Source: Tateyamaria pelophila
GTDB taxonomy: Bacteria; Pseudomonadota; Alphaproteobacteria; Rhodobacterales; Rhodobacteraceae
Assembly (NCBI RefSeq): GCF_019966495.1
Contig: NZ_JAIMIA010000003.1
Coordinates: forward strand, 1 to 64,000
Reading direction: 5' to 3'
DNA length: 64,000 nt
Part shown: positions 16,398 through 26,108 of the stretch, piece after piece
How the letters are laid out: each line of letters opens with the position of its first letter
Position numbering within the stretch: position 1 is the stretch's first letter
Translations under genes and position numbers: made by a program
The notes under the pieces: generated by a model
What the model was told of the DNA's origin: nothing
The model's input: the letters and a program-made list of their open reading frames with translations, nothing else
The model's database searches: none

Positions 16398-17206
16398 GTT
16401 GTTGCTCCTGTTCGGGCGTCATCTTGTGGCGTTCCTGCGCGCAGATCATTTTGTACAGTGCCTGCGCGCACGAGTTTGCCGTCGACAAAATGGATGCCGC
16501 ATTCTTCCTTGTCCTGATCGCGCCAGCGCCCTGCACGCGGGTCTTCGCCGCTTGCCACGCGGGATGTGCAGGGCGCGCAGCCGATGGAGGGGTAGCCTTG
16601 CGCCACCAGCGGATGCCGGGGCAGGCGGTTTTCGTCCATATAGTCGCAAATATCCTGCGCCGCCCAGCGGGCCAGCGGATTGACCTTGATCTTGCTTGTC
16701 CCGTCTTCGACCTCGAAAAAATCCAGACCTGCGCGGCTGTCCGATTGATAGCGTTTGCGTCCGGTGATCCAGCCCGCATGAGGCTTGAGCGCGTTTTGCA
16801 AGGGGACGGTTTTTCGCAAAGCACAGCACGCATCGGTGTCACGCAGGTGCAAGGTGCTGTCCGGATCATGGGTTTTCGTATTTTCGGCGCGGATGACAGT
16901 GACATTCTGCAGCCGCAAACGTTCGGCAACCTCCATCTGATAGACCAGCGTCTCGGCGAACAGCATTTCGGTGTCGATAAAGATTACCGGAATGTCCCGT
17001 TTGATCATTGCACCGAGGTGCAACAAGACCACCGATTCCGCCCCGAAACTCGAAACCAGCGCCAGATCGGGGATTGCCGCGAGCGCTTCGCGCAGGACGT
17101 CCGTCGCCCCGTGGTGCTGTAGGCGGGCGTTCAGCGCCGCCACGAGCGTATCGGCTGCGTGGCTGGCCGACCCTTCGGGGAGAGTTTTTTGGGCAAGATG
17201 AAGCAT
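16394..17206 (-). CDS. cysH: Adenylylsulfate (APS) reductase, assimilatory
   Basis: A 270-residue PAPS/APS reductase-family enzyme that reduces activated sulfate to sulfite. The ATP-pyrophosphatase-like core has VSSFGAESVVLLHL, and the two cysteine pairs typical of [4Fe-4S] APS reductases are present: CC in TDACCALRKTVPL and CxxC in GCAPCTSR. The catalytic cysteine is in KEECGIH near the C-terminus. The CC/CxxC pairs indicate APS rather than PAPS as substrate. It lies 5 bases downstream of cysI and overlaps the DUF934 gene. Confidence 0.93.
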   Translation of the reverse strand: MLHLAQKTLPEGSASHAADTLVAALNARLQHHGATDVLREALAAIPDLALVSSFGAESVVLLHLGAMIKRDIPVIFIDTEMLFAETLVYQMEVAERLRLQNVTVIRAENTKTHDPDSTLHLRDTDACCALRKTVPLQNALKPHAGWITGRKRYQSDSRAGLDFFEVEDGTSKIKVNPLARWAAQDICDYMDENRLPRHPLVAQGYPSIGCAPCTSRVASGEDPRAGRWRDQDKEECGIHFVDGKLVRAGTVQNDLRAGTPQDDARTGATT

Positions 17207-17211
17207 GGGAT

Positions 17212-18879
17212 CTATTCCGCTGCGACGGCTTTGGATTCGGGATAGAGGGCCGCTTTGAATGGGGCCATGCCGGTGCGCCTGTAGGTGTCGAGGAATGGCT
17301 CATCTTCGTTGGTGCGCAAATCAAGATAGGCGTCGACGATCCGTTCGATTGCGGGAATGATGTCGTCTGCGGAAAAGCCGGGGCCTGCGCGGTCGCCGAC
17401 GGCGGCCGTTTCGGTGTGATCGCCGCCCAGTGTGATCTGGTAGGATTCGACCCCAGCCCGGTCGAGGCCGAGGATGCCGATATGGCCCACATGGTGATGC
17501 CCGCAAGCGTTGATGCAGCCCGAGATTTTGATCTTTAGTTGGCCGATATCGTGTTCACGCTTGATATCGTCAAAGCGGTTGGCAATCTGCTGGGCGATCG
17601 GGATCGAGCGGGCAGTGGCCAGCGCGCAATAGTCCATACCGGGGCAGGCGATGATGTCACTGATCAGGCCGATATTGGCAGTGGCCAGTTCTGCGGATTT
17701 GAGCCGTGCATGCAGCGCTGGCAGGTCTGAGATGTGCACATGGGGCAGAATCACGTTCTGTTCATGGCTGATCCGCAATTGGTCGTGGCCGAACTCTTCG
17801 GCCAGATCGGCCATCAGCCGCATTTGGTCAGAGGACGCATCGCCCGGTGTCGCGCCGTGCTTTTTCAAGGAGATGGACACGATCTTGTAGCCCGGAGCCT
17901 TGTGGGCGGTCAGGTTGGTGTCGGCCCATGACCGGAACACCGGATCGCTGTGATAGGCGTCTTTGAAACGCGCTTCGGATGTGGCTTTAAAGCTAGGCGG
18001 GGCAAAGTGGCCCTCGATTTCGCGCAGCATTTGCTGATCCACGCCGGTGAAAGCGGCACGGGTTTTGACAAAGCGTGCGTCCACCAGGCGGCGGATTTCA
18101 TCGATGCCGTGTTCGTGCACGGTGATCTTGATCCGCGCCTTGTACTTGTTATCGCGCCGACCGATCTGGTTCCAAACCGAGACGATGGCCTCGAGATAGG
18201 GCAGCAGATCCGCTTCGGGCAAGAAGTCATTGATAACCTTGCCGATCATTGGTGTGCGCCCGAGGCCACCGCCGACGATGACTTCAAAACCACGCGCACC
18301 GTCGCGTTCCAGCATCCGCAGGCCGATGTCATGTGCCTTGGTCACGGCGCGGTCGTTGGGCGAGCCTGTGATCGCGATCTTGAACTTGCGGGGCATGAAC
18401 TGGAATTCGGGATGATCCGTAGACCATTGGCGCAAAAGCTCGGCAACGGGCCGCGGGTCCGCGATCTCGTCCGCGGCGGCACCGGAAAAGTGATCGGCCG
18501 TCACGTTGCGGATGGTGTTCCCGGACGTCTGGATGGCGTGCATGCCGACCTCGGCCAGCGCGTCCAACATGTCGGGCACGTCCTTGAGCGCGGGCCAGTT
18601 GAACTGGATGTTCTGGCGCGTGGTGAAATGGCCGTAGCCCTTGTCCCACCGTTCAGCGATCTCGGCGAGTTTGCGCATCTTGGCCCCGTTCAGCGTGCCG
18701 TAGGGGATGGCGACGCGCAGCATGTAGGCGTGCAATTGCAGATAAAGACCGTTCATGAGGCGCAGGGGTTTGAATTCATCCTCGGTCAGGCTGCCTGCGA
18801 TGCGGCGTTCGACTTGGGTACGAAACTGGGCGTTGCGCGCGGCGAGGAAGTCGGTGTCGAATTCGGAATAGCTATACAT
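17212..18879 (-). CDS. cysI: Sulfite reductase hemoprotein (nitrite/sulfite reductase family)
   Basis: A 555-residue siroheme/[4Fe-4S] reductase made of two ferredoxin-like half-domains and two nitrite/sulfite reductase domains. Cluster cysteines are visible in CPGMDYC and GCINACGHHHVGH. Context with cysG, cysH and DUF934 points to sulfite (six-electron reduction to sulfide) rather than nitrite. The ATG overlaps the DUF2849 stop (TGATG), so the genes are coupled. Electrons probably come from ferredoxin or an Fpr-type system, since no CysJ flavoprotein is encoded here. Confidence 0.93.
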   Translation of the reverse strand: MYSYSEFDTDFLAARNAQFRTQVERRIAGSLTEDEFKPLRLMNGLYLQLHAYMLRVAIPYGTLNGAKMRKLAEIAERWDKGYGHFTTRQNIQFNWPALKDVPDMLDALAEVGMHAIQTSGNTIRNVTADHFSGAAADEIADPRPVAELLRQWSTDHPEFQFMPRKFKIAITGSPNDRAVTKAHDIGLRMLERDGARGFEVIVGGGLGRTPMIGKVINDFLPEADLLPYLEAIVSVWNQIGRRDNKYKARIKITVHEHGIDEIRRLVDARFVKTRAAFTGVDQQMLREIEGHFAPPSFKATSEARFKDAYHSDPVFRSWADTNLTAHKAPGYKIVSISLKKHGATPGDASSDQMRLMADLAEEFGHDQLRISHEQNVILPHVHISDLPALHARLKSAELATANIGLISDIIACPGMDYCALATARSIPIAQQIANRFDDIKREHDIGQLKIKISGCINACGHHHVGHIGILGLDRAGVESYQITLGGDHTETAAVGDRAGPGFSADDIIPAIERIVDAYLDLRTNEDEPFLDTYRRTGMAPFKAALYPESKAVAAE

Positions 18880-19181
18880 CAGTGCAACTCCACTTGTTTG
18901 CCGTGGGCGTAGTTCGATGGGCCTGTTGCGCGAAAATCTTCGCGAAAATGCGTGGGTGTCGGCAGGCCGTCCTGCAGGGTGATCTCGGCGAGGTAGGCCC
19001 CGACGACGACATCCCGTTGCTGTATGGCATCGATGAGCCGCAGGTCCGCATCCGCCTCATCGGTCAGAACCTCGGCGTCCTGCAGGCGGCGTGTCCAACC
19101 GGCGGCGGTCTGATAGATCACGTCGCCTTGCAGCAGGTGGTTGGCAGTGACGACTTTGGGTGTGAAGGGTTTGGGCATCAC
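18879..19181 (-). CDS. DUF2849 small protein between cysG and cysI
   Basis: A 100-residue cytoplasmic protein (MMPKPFTPKVVTANHLLQGDVIYQ) of the DUF2849 type that recurs between cysG and cysI in alphaproteobacteria. It overlaps cysG by 4 bases and cysI by 1 base, so it is translated as part of the same unit. It has no cysteine cluster or catalytic motif that I can see. A role in siroheme delivery or sulfite reductase assembly is a positional guess. Confidence 0.82.
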   Translation of the reverse strand: MMPKPFTPKVVTANHLLQGDVIYQTAAGWTRRLQDAEVLTDEADADLRLIDAIQQRDVVVGAYLAEITLQDGLPTPTHFREDFRATGPSNYAHGKQVELH

Positions 19182-20614
19182 AGAACCTTTCGTGCGGTGT
19201 CGGATTGAGCGACAGGGTGCATGGGTTGCGTATGGGGTGGCAGGCCGGACAGCGCGTTTTGCGCGGCGCGCGGGGCGAGGCCGATGAAAGTCAGGGCCGG
19301 GCCGTCCAGACCTGCGTTTGAAATCGTCGGCTCCATGTCGGAGACGGTCGTGCTCAGCACCCGTTGATCGCGGCGCGAGGCGTTTTCGATCACGGTGACG
19401 GGTGTGGCTGGATCGATCCCGTGCATCAGCAGGCGGCCCTGAATGAAACGCGCGGATTTCTTGCCCATATAGATCGCGGCGACTTCGCCGGTTTGGGCCA
19501 GCGCTTTCCAGTCATGATCGGCAAAGCCTTTCATGTCGTGACCGGTCAGAAAGCGGACGGAGGAATTGCGGCCCCGCTTGGTCAGCGATTGCCCGATCGA
19601 GGCGACGGCGGCGGAAGCGGATGTAATGCCGGGCACGATGTTCCAGCTGATATTTGCATCCGTGACGGCGTCGATCTCTTCGTCGAGGCGGCCAAAGACG
19701 GTGGCGTCGCCGGACTTGAGCCGCACCACCTGTGCGCCTTTCAACCCATGTTCGACGATCAGGGCGTTGATCACGTCTTGGGGCGTGGACGGACCGAACG
19801 CCTCTTTGCCGACATCGATCATCGTGGCCTCGCGGCGGGCCAGTTCGAGTATCTCGGGCGAAATCAAGCGGTCGTAGATCACGACATCCGCCTCATCCAG
19901 TGCCTTGCGTGCCTTGAGCGTCAGCAATTCAGGATCGCCGGGACCCGCGCCGACGAAGGCGACATGACCCTGACGCGTGTCGCGCATCAGGTGATCCGAC
20001 AGGAGTGCGTCGAGGGCGGGTTGTATGGCTTCGACGCCGTCCGCCATCGCCCTTGGGCCCGCGTTGAAATAGTAGTCGCGCCAGAAGTCACGGCGCGGGC
20101 GGCCGAAGGGCAGCGCGTCCGCAGCCTTGCGAAACGCCTTGCCGATGGCCGCAAGGGTGCCGAGCCCCGTGGGCAGCTTTTCTTCGAGGTCGGCCTTGAT
20201 GGCGCGGGCCAGCACAGGGGCGGCCCCTTCGGTGCCGATGGCGATTGTGACAGGGTCACGATCCACGATGGCGGGGGTGATGAACTGGCTGTCGGCCAGA
20301 TTATCCACGATATTGACCAGCGCGCCGTCGGCATGGGCGATGGCGGCGGTGCGCTTGTCCTCGGCAGCGTCTTCGTCGGCGGCATAGAACAGGGCGGCGC
20401 AGAGCGTATCGCCGGGTTCCATCGTGCGTTCGATCAGGGTCAGTTTCCCGGCGTTTGCCCAGGCCTTGATTTGGGCATCCGCATCAGGCGCAATGACGGT
20501 CAGATTGGCCGTGGTTTTCATCAGCAAGCGCAGCTTGGCCTGTGCCGCATCGCCGCCACCCGACAGCACGATCCGGCGGCCTGCGGTGTTGAGGAAGATT
20601 GGGAAGTGGTTCAT
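19178..20614 (-). CDS. cysG: Siroheme synthase, trifunctional
   Basis: A 478-residue fused enzyme. The N-terminal third is the precorrin-2 dehydrogenase/ferrochelatase (MNHFPIFLNTAGRRIVLSGGGDA). The rest is the S-adenosylmethionine-dependent uroporphyrinogen-III methyltransferase with FVGAGPGDPELLTLKA, VVRLKSGDATVFGRLDEE and VVPGITSA-like NIVPGITSASAA. It makes siroheme for CysI. The ATG at 20614 is preferred over a TTG at 20647 because AGAGG lies 6 bases upstream. First gene of the cys cluster, divergent from an Lrp-type regulator. Confidence 0.93.
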   Translation of the reverse strand: MNHFPIFLNTAGRRIVLSGGGDAAQAKLRLLMKTTANLTVIAPDADAQIKAWANAGKLTLIERTMEPGDTLCAALFYAADEDAAEDKRTAAIAHADGALVNIVDNLADSQFITPAIVDRDPVTIAIGTEGAAPVLARAIKADLEEKLPTGLGTLAAIGKAFRKAADALPFGRPRRDFWRDYYFNAGPRAMADGVEAIQPALDALLSDHLMRDTRQGHVAFVGAGPGDPELLTLKARKALDEADVVIYDRLISPEILELARREATMIDVGKEAFGPSTPQDVINALIVEHGLKGAQVVRLKSGDATVFGRLDEEIDAVTDANISWNIVPGITSASAAVASIGQSLTKRGRNSSVRFLTGHDMKGFADHDWKALAQTGEVAAIYMGKKSARFIQGRLLMHGIDPATPVTVIENASRRDQRVLSTTVSDMEPTISNAGLDGPALTFIGLAPRAAQNALSGLPPHTQPMHPVAQSDTARKVL

Positions 20615-20755
20615 GACGGGCCTCTGATCGCTGTAGCTTGTGCTCAATATAGGAAATTGTTCTGGATATCCGCCAGTACCTCACGCATATAAGGACGTGT
20701 GTTCTGGTTCGATGTCAGTTTAGAGCGTTTGTTCGCAAAACAGGAGTGGAATGGA

Positions 20756-21223
20756 ATGGCTGTTCGCATTGATGGGGTGGATCGCAAAATTCTGGCCGAG
20801 ATGCAGCGCGATGCCAGCCAGTCGCTGGACGATATCGCCCGCGCTGTGGGCTCATCCAAAACGCCGGTCTGGAACCGGATTCGCAAATTGAAAGAGGCTG
20901 GCGTCATCCGCCAGCAGACCGTTTTCCTCGATGCGGAGGCACTCGGGTTCGAGGCGTGCTTTTTTGTTCTGATCCGCACATCGGAACATGATGCAGACTG
21001 GCAGGCACGCTTTCTGAAAGCGCTGCAAGATCGCGCCGAGGTACAAGAGGCGCACCGTCTGGCGGGCGATATCGACTACATCCTGAAAGTGCGGGTCCGC
21101 AACGCGCGCGCCTATGATGCGTTCTACCAGGCGCTGATCTCGGAGGTGCGGGTGCACAACGTGACGGCGCTGTTGTCGATGGAAGAGATCAAATCGACGA
21201 CGATGCTGCCGTTGGAGATTTGA
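20756..21223 (+). CDS. Lrp/AsnC-family regulator, divergent from the cys cluster
   Basis: A 155-residue Lrp/AsnC regulator. An N-terminal winged helix-turn-helix (DGVDRKILAEMQRDAS...SLDDIARAVGSSKTPVWNRIRKL) is followed by a RAM effector-binding domain (AEVQEAHRLAGDIDYILKVRV). AGGAG lies 9 bases before the ATG at 20756; a longer frame to 20699 is less likely. It is divergent from cysG with about 140 bp between, and the same arrangement is common in this group, so it probably activates sulfur assimilation in response to a sulfur metabolite such as cysteine. Confidence 0.88.
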   Translation: MAVRIDGVDRKILAEMQRDASQSLDDIARAVGSSKTPVWNRIRKLKEAGVIRQQTVFLDAEALGFEACFFVLIRTSEHDADWQARFLKALQDRAEVQEAHRLAGDIDYILKVRVRNARAYDAFYQALISEVRVHNVTALLSMEEIKSTTMLPLEI

Positions 21224-21367
21224 TCGGTGTTGGCGGCTGCATTGCGTTCAAGTCCGGCCTCGCACGGCTGAAGTCGGCCTGTGTTCCGTCCGCCGGAATT
21301 CTGAACGGGCGCGGAAAATATCATCAGGCTTGCTTCGGCCCAATAGTTTTGCGTAACGTGTGCGTCC

Positions 21368-21850
21368 ATGACACAGCAACAGACGCAAAACGTGAACAAA
21401 GCTGCGCGCAAGAGGGTGGTTGCGGTCGTACTGGCACTGGCCAGCCTCGCTTTGTTTCTTGCGATGATTTTCGAAGACATTGGTGAATTCGCCACCGCCG
21501 ATTGGACTAACCTCCCCGTTGGATTGATCGTGCGCTATGCTTTTGCAATGGGGCTGGGTGGCGCACTTGCCGGTTACATCCTGGCGGGCTGGTTCGGCAA
21601 ATCGGGCATTTTTGGATGGCTGCTTGCCTTTGTTGGCGGTTTCCTGGCAACGACCTGTGCAGGCATCATCGGAAGCGCTTTTGGTCTCGCACCGGATCTT
21701 CTGTCTGATGGGTTTCAGGCCAGTGACATCCTTGCGATTGCTGCGGGCGCGTTCGTATTACCGCTGGCTATCATCGGATGGCCCATTCTTTTGCCGATAT
21801 GGTTGGCTTTGGTCGGCTTGGCGCATGTTTTGGCTGGGAAACGGCGTTAG
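21368..21850 (+). CDS. Integral membrane protein of unknown function
   Basis: A 160-residue protein with a short basic cytoplasmic N-terminus (MTQQQTQNVNKAARKRVV) and about four transmembrane helices: VVAVVLALASLALFLAMIF, AFAMGLGGALAGYILAGW, IFGWLLAFVGGFLATTCAG and a C-terminal pair around FVLPLAIIGWPILLPIWLAL. Several glycine-rich helix-packing motifs. It stands alone between the Lrp gene and the convergent P450. No family recognised. Confidence 0.75.
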   Translation: MTQQQTQNVNKAARKRVVAVVLALASLALFLAMIFEDIGEFATADWTNLPVGLIVRYAFAMGLGGALAGYILAGWFGKSGIFGWLLAFVGGFLATTCAGIIGSAFGLAPDLLSDGFQASDILAIAAGAFVLPLAIIGWPILLPIWLALVGLAHVLAGKRR

Positions 21851-21895
21851 AATACACCAAAGCCCGAACAGCCCGCGCTGAAGCTCCGGTATGAT

Positions 21896-23071
21896 TTAGC
21901 GCGCTGTCACCATCAAATGATCCAATTTGTGAAAGTGATAGCTGTTTGCATAGTGCGGAGCCTGGCTGATCCGCAGGTTCGGGGCGTGCTCGAACAGGGC
22001 GGGCAGGGCGATCTGCATTTCCAGTCGGGCCAGGGGCGCGCCCACGCAAAAATGTAGACCGCCGCCAAAGGCGAGGTGTGCGGGGGCTTTGCGAGCCGGA
22101 TCGAACCTATGCGGATCGTCATAAATTGCGGGGTCCCGTCCGGCAGCCCCCAGCATCAGCGCGATCTCGTCGCCGGGCTGCATCACGTGGCCGCCGACTT
22201 CAACCGCGTCATAGGCGTAGCGTGTGAACATGTGCAGCGGTGGATCGAAACGCAGCAGTTCTTCGATCGTGCCTGCAATCTGGTCCGGGGCCAGCGCCTC
22301 CACCGACCCGGTCTCGATCAGGCATTTTACGGCGTTCCCGAGGCTGTGAACCGTGGCCTCATGGCCCGCGTTCAGCAAAAGAATGCAGGTGCCGATCATT
22401 TCCTCGCGGGACAGTCTGGTGCCGTCTTCTTCGGCGGCGATCAGTTCGGTAATCAGATCGTCGCGCGGATCATTGCGGCGCTGTTCGATATACCCACGCA
22501 AAAAATCGGTGAATTCGGTAGCCGCCTGATTGGCGGCGTCCTCGATGGCGCGGGTGCGGCCCGCCTGATACATCGCCACCATCGCGCTCGACCAGCGCAG
22601 CAGGTCCGGCCCCATCTCTTCGGGCACACCCAGGAGGCGCGCGATCACGCGCACGGGGACGTGTTGGCAATAGGTCGGGATCAGATCCACCTCGCCGCGG
22701 GGCAGCGCATCCAGCAAATTTGCGCAAATCTCGTGAATGTCACCGGTCAGCCCGGCGATCCGGCGCGATGTGAAGGCGTGCAAGACCAGTCGACGCAAGC
22801 GCGTGTGCTCCGGCGCCTCAAGTTCCAGCAGTGAATGCCGCTCTACGGCGTCGAAGGCCGTCAGATGACCCGGAACGGGGCCACGTTTGGCTTCTGGCAT
22901 CGCGCGTCCCAGTCGTTTGTCGCGCAACAGGCGGTGCACCGAGGCGTGGTCAAAGGCGGCGAGCATGCCATAGTCCTTCCAGAACAGGACCGGGCCGTCC
23001 GCACGGGCACGGTCATAGACGGAATATGGGTCCTGTATGAAATCGGGGGCATGGGGCGACTGGATCAGCAT
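21896..23071 (-). CDS. Cytochrome P450
   Basis: A 391-residue soluble bacterial class I P450. The I-helix reads LLNAGHEATVHSLGNAV (in place of the usual AGxD/ETT), the ExxR motif is EELLR, and the heme loop is FGGGLHFCVGAPLARLE with the proximal cysteine. The N-terminal DPYSVYDRARADGPV start is typical of CYP families that act on small substrates. No ferredoxin or ferredoxin reductase is adjacent, and the substrate cannot be inferred. It is divergent from dctB. Confidence 0.93.
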   Translation of the reverse strand: MLIQSPHAPDFIQDPYSVYDRARADGPVLFWKDYGMLAAFDHASVHRLLRDKRLGRAMPEAKRGPVPGHLTAFDAVERHSLLELEAPEHTRLRRLVLHAFTSRRIAGLTGDIHEICANLLDALPRGEVDLIPTYCQHVPVRVIARLLGVPEEMGPDLLRWSSAMVAMYQAGRTRAIEDAANQAATEFTDFLRGYIEQRRNDPRDDLITELIAAEEDGTRLSREEMIGTCILLLNAGHEATVHSLGNAVKCLIETGSVEALAPDQIAGTIEELLRFDPPLHMFTRYAYDAVEVGGHVMQPGDEIALMLGAAGRDPAIYDDPHRFDPARKAPAHLAFGGGLHFCVGAPLARLEMQIALPALFEHAPNLRISQAPHYANSYHFHKLDHLMVTAR

Positions 23072-23145
23072 AGGCGCTGTGTCTCAGGCCCGGCGGTGCT
23101 TGGCAAGACTGGCCAACGGCGGGGCGGTCAAGATAGGTTACATTT

Positions 23146-24879
23146 ATGAGTGATGGGGTCATCAGACGGCTGGCGGGCGTGCTGGCGTTTCTAACACTGG
23201 TCGCCGCTGTGGCGGGCGGTGTGTGGCGCTATGGCTATTTTCAGGCGCTGGATCAGTTGGACCGGCAGGGGGCGTCGGACCTCGCGTTGGCCAGTGACCG
23301 GCTCAAGGGTCAGTTGCAGCGCTACCGGGAACTGGCCGTTCTGGTGGCTGATCATCCGCAGATCGGGGCGGTATTGGCAGGTGAGGACGTCGCGGCCGCC
23401 GAAGCGCTTTTTCTGGAAATCGCGGACAAGACCGCCGCCGCGGAAATCCTGCTGACCAATGCAGATGGGGTTCTGATGGCGGAGGCGCGCGGCACGACAA
23501 GCGGCGTTGATATCAGTCCGCTGGTCGAACGGGCCATGCAGGGCGCGCTGGGATGGGGCAGCGGGCAAACCACAACCGGCACGCGCGTGTTCGCCTACGC
23601 GGCTCCGGTTTTTGACGCATTGACGACAGTGCGCGGGGCCGTTGTGGTGTTTGCCGATTTGTCGAGCATCGAGTGGGACTGGGTCGGGTCCAACCCGGCG
23701 GTATTCTTTACCGATGCTTCGGACCGGGTGTTCATCACCAACCGCTCCGAAATCGTGTTTTGGCAGCGCCCCGAAAACGCACCGGGCCTGACCCCGACAG
23801 ACGGGCAGCCCCTGCCTTTTGACAGCTACAATCTGGGGCGGCACGAGGTGTGGCAAATGGGATGGGGCCCGTATCTGCCGCGCAACGCGCTGCATATCAG
23901 TCGGAATCTGCCCGTGATCGGAATGCGGGGCGAAGCGTTGATCGATGTGGCCCCCGCGCGTCGTCTGGCAGGGTTGCAGGCGGCCGCCGTTGCGGGCCTG
24001 TGCCTTGCCTTTGGCGCGTTGTTGTTTCTGGCGACTGAGCGGCGGCGTACTTTGGCGCAAGCCAACGCATTGCTAGAGGCGCGGGTGGCGGAACGGACGG
24101 CTGAATTGCTGGACACCAACAGACAGTTGCGCCGTGAGGCGGAAGAACGCGAAGAAGCACAGGCCGCACTGGCGCGCGCACAGGCCGATCTGGTGCAGGC
24201 CGGCAAGCTTAGCGCGCTCGGTCAGATGAGTGCCGGCCTGAGCCACGAGTTGAACCAACCGCTGATGGCCATCCAGACCTATGCCGAAAACGCCGTGCAA
24301 TTTCTGGAGCGGAACAAGACCGAGCGGGTGGGCGACAATCTGGGCCGCATTTCGGACATGGCGCGGCGCATGGGGCGAATCATCAAGAACCTGCGGGCCT
24401 TTTCGCGTCAGGAAAGCGCGCCGGCGGTCCGGGTGGATCTGGTCGCTGTCATCAACAGTGCGTTGGAGTTGACCGCACCGCGGCGGAGGCAAGAGGCGGT
24501 GACGCTGGTGTTTGATCCGCCGGACAAGGAAATATGGGTTTCAGGGGGCGAGGTGCGTCTGGGACAGGTCTTTGTCAACCTGATCACCAACGCGGTCGAC
24601 GCGATGTCTGGCCGCGACGTGCGCGTGCTGACGATCGAGATCGCAGCTGGTGTCGCCACGGTGCGCGATACCGGCCCAGGGGTCGAAGTTGCCGATCGCG
24701 TCTTTGACCCGTTTTATTCCACCAAGGAAGTGGGCGCATCCGAGGGTATGGGCCTGGGCCTGTCCATTTCCTATGGAATCGTTCAGAGTTTTGGCGGCGA
24801 AATCCGCATCGGCAACGGGCCCGACGGCGCGGAATTCATAGTGGAATTGCAGCCTTGGGCTGAGGAGGTCGCGGCGTGA
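23146..24879 (+). CDS. dctB: DctB-like sensor histidine kinase
   Basis: A 577-residue membrane sensor kinase. A first transmembrane helix (residues about 8-28) and a second (about 281-300, AAVAGLCLAFGALLFLATE) enclose a periplasmic double-PAS-like sensor domain of about 250 residues. A coiled linker precedes the H-box QMSAGLSHELNQPLMAIQTYAE, and the ATPase domain has VFVNLITNAVDAM, VRDTGPGV and GMGLGLSISYGIVQSFGG. The layout matches DctB sensors of C4-dicarboxylates. Its stop overlaps dctD (GTGA), and dctPQM follow. Confidence 0.88.
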   Translation: MSDGVIRRLAGVLAFLTLVAAVAGGVWRYGYFQALDQLDRQGASDLALASDRLKGQLQRYRELAVLVADHPQIGAVLAGEDVAAAEALFLEIADKTAAAEILLTNADGVLMAEARGTTSGVDISPLVERAMQGALGWGSGQTTTGTRVFAYAAPVFDALTTVRGAVVVFADLSSIEWDWVGSNPAVFFTDASDRVFITNRSEIVFWQRPENAPGLTPTDGQPLPFDSYNLGRHEVWQMGWGPYLPRNALHISRNLPVIGMRGEALIDVAPARRLAGLQAAAVAGLCLAFGALLFLATERRRTLAQANALLEARVAERTAELLDTNRQLRREAEEREEAQAALARAQADLVQAGKLSALGQMSAGLSHELNQPLMAIQTYAENAVQFLERNKTERVGDNLGRISDMARRMGRIIKNLRAFSRQESAPAVRVDLVAVINSALELTAPRRRQEAVTLVFDPPDKEIWVSGGEVRLGQVFVNLITNAVDAMSGRDVRVLTIEIAAGVATVRDTGPGVEVADRVFDPFYSTKEVGASEGMGLGLSISYGIVQSFGGEIRIGNGPDGAEFIVELQPWAEEVAA

Positions 24880-26105
24880 CGATCAAGTTTCTGGTTGTGG
24901 ATGATGATGCCGCCGTGCGCGATGCGCTGTCCCAGACGCTTGAGTTGGCGGATCTCGAGCCGATCAGCGCGGGTTCTTTCGTGGTGGCCAAGGACCACAT
25001 CGCCGAAGATTTCGAGGGCGTCATCCTGTCGGATATTCGGATGCCGGGGCGCGACGGGTTTCATTTGCTGGCGCATGCCCGCAAGATCGATGCGGACCTG
25101 CCGGTGATTCTGCTGACGGGAGAGGGAGATATCCCGATGGCCGTCCGTGCGATGCGCGAGGGGGCTTTTGGGTTTCTGGAAAAACCCTGTGCGCGCAATG
25201 ATTTGCTGGCCGTTCTAGAGCGGGCTTTGAAAACCCGCACACTGGTTTTGGAAAACCGCCGCCTGCGGGCGTTGGTCGAAAGCGGTGATCCCGCTGCCCG
25301 GATGTTGTTCGGGCAATCGGAATTGGCCGATGGGCTGCGGGCGCGGGTGAGGCGGGTGGCACCGCTGGAGACCGAAGTGCTGGTCACCGGTGCGCCGGGC
25401 ACGGGAATCTCGAAAGTGGCCGAAGTCATTCACCTGTCCTCGCTGCGCTCCAAGGCCCCGTTCGTGAAACGGGCGGCCGCCGATCTGGGCGCGGACGATC
25501 TGGCGCATGCGTTGGAGAGCGCAAAGGGCGGCAGTCTATTTCTGGACGAGGTCGCGGGCCTGCCCGCCGCGGCGCAACTGGCGTTGCTGGAGGCGCTGGA
25601 GGCGGGATGCGCCGCGCGCCTGATTGCAGGCAGCACGCGCGATTTGGCGGCCGCGGCAGAGCAGGGCGCATTGAACGCGGATCTCTACTACCGACTTGAC
25701 GTGATGCCCGTGCGCGTGCCGTCGCTGAGCGAGCGGCCCGAAGACATTCCGGTGCTGTTTCGTCACTATGTCGCGCAGGCTGCGGAACAGGCCGGGCTGT
25801 CAGCGCCTGAACTGGCCCCCGATCACATGGCTGCGCTCATGGCACAGGACTGGCCCGGAAATGCACGATCCCTGATGAGTGCGGCCATGCGCTTTGTGCT
25901 TGGCATGCCCGAAGAGGTCACACATGAGGTCGATCTGGGGCTGGCAGAGCAATTGGCGCGGGTCGAACGATCCCTGTTGATCGCCGCATTGGGGCGTCAA
26001 AACGGGCATGCGAGCGATGCGGCCAAAGCACTGAAACTGCCACGCAAGACGTTTTATGACAAGCTGACACGCTACGGGATTCGCGCCGAAGACTATCGGC
26101 GCTAA
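24876..26105 (+). CDS. dctD: DctD-like response regulator with a disarmed AAA+ domain
   Basis: A 409-residue NtrC/DctD-family regulator with GTG start overlapping dctB. The receiver domain is intact: acidic D9-D11, phosphoacceptor D53 in LSDIRMP, and K103. The AAA+ domain is eroded: Walker A reads GAPGTGIS at 172-179, with Ile in place of the nucleotide-binding Lys, and only about 20 residues separate the FV strand from Walker B (GGSLFLDEV), so the GAFTGA sigma-54 loop is missing. A Fis-type helix-turn-helix ends the protein (AAKALKLPRKTFYDKLTRYG). Rhodobacter capsulatus NtrC also lacks GAFTGA and works with the housekeeping sigma factor. It probably binds the dyads immediately downstream. 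Confidence 0.85.
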   Translation: MTIKFLVVDDDAAVRDALSQTLELADLEPISAGSFVVAKDHIAEDFEGVILSDIRMPGRDGFHLLAHARKIDADLPVILLTGEGDIPMAVRAMREGAFGFLEKPCARNDLLAVLERALKTRTLVLENRRLRALVESGDPAARMLFGQSELADGLRARVRRVAPLETEVLVTGAPGTGISKVAEVIHLSSLRSKAPFVKRAAADLGADDLAHALESAKGGSLFLDEVAGLPAAAQLALLEALEAGCAARLIAGSTRDLAAAAEQGALNADLYYRLDVMPVRVPSLSERPEDIPVLFRHYVAQAAEQAGLSAPELAPDHMAALMAQDWPGNARSLMSAAMRFVLGMPEEVTHEVDLGLAEQLARVERSLLIAALGRQNGHASDAAKALKLPRKTFYDKLTRYGIRAEDYRR

Positions 26106-26108
26106 CAC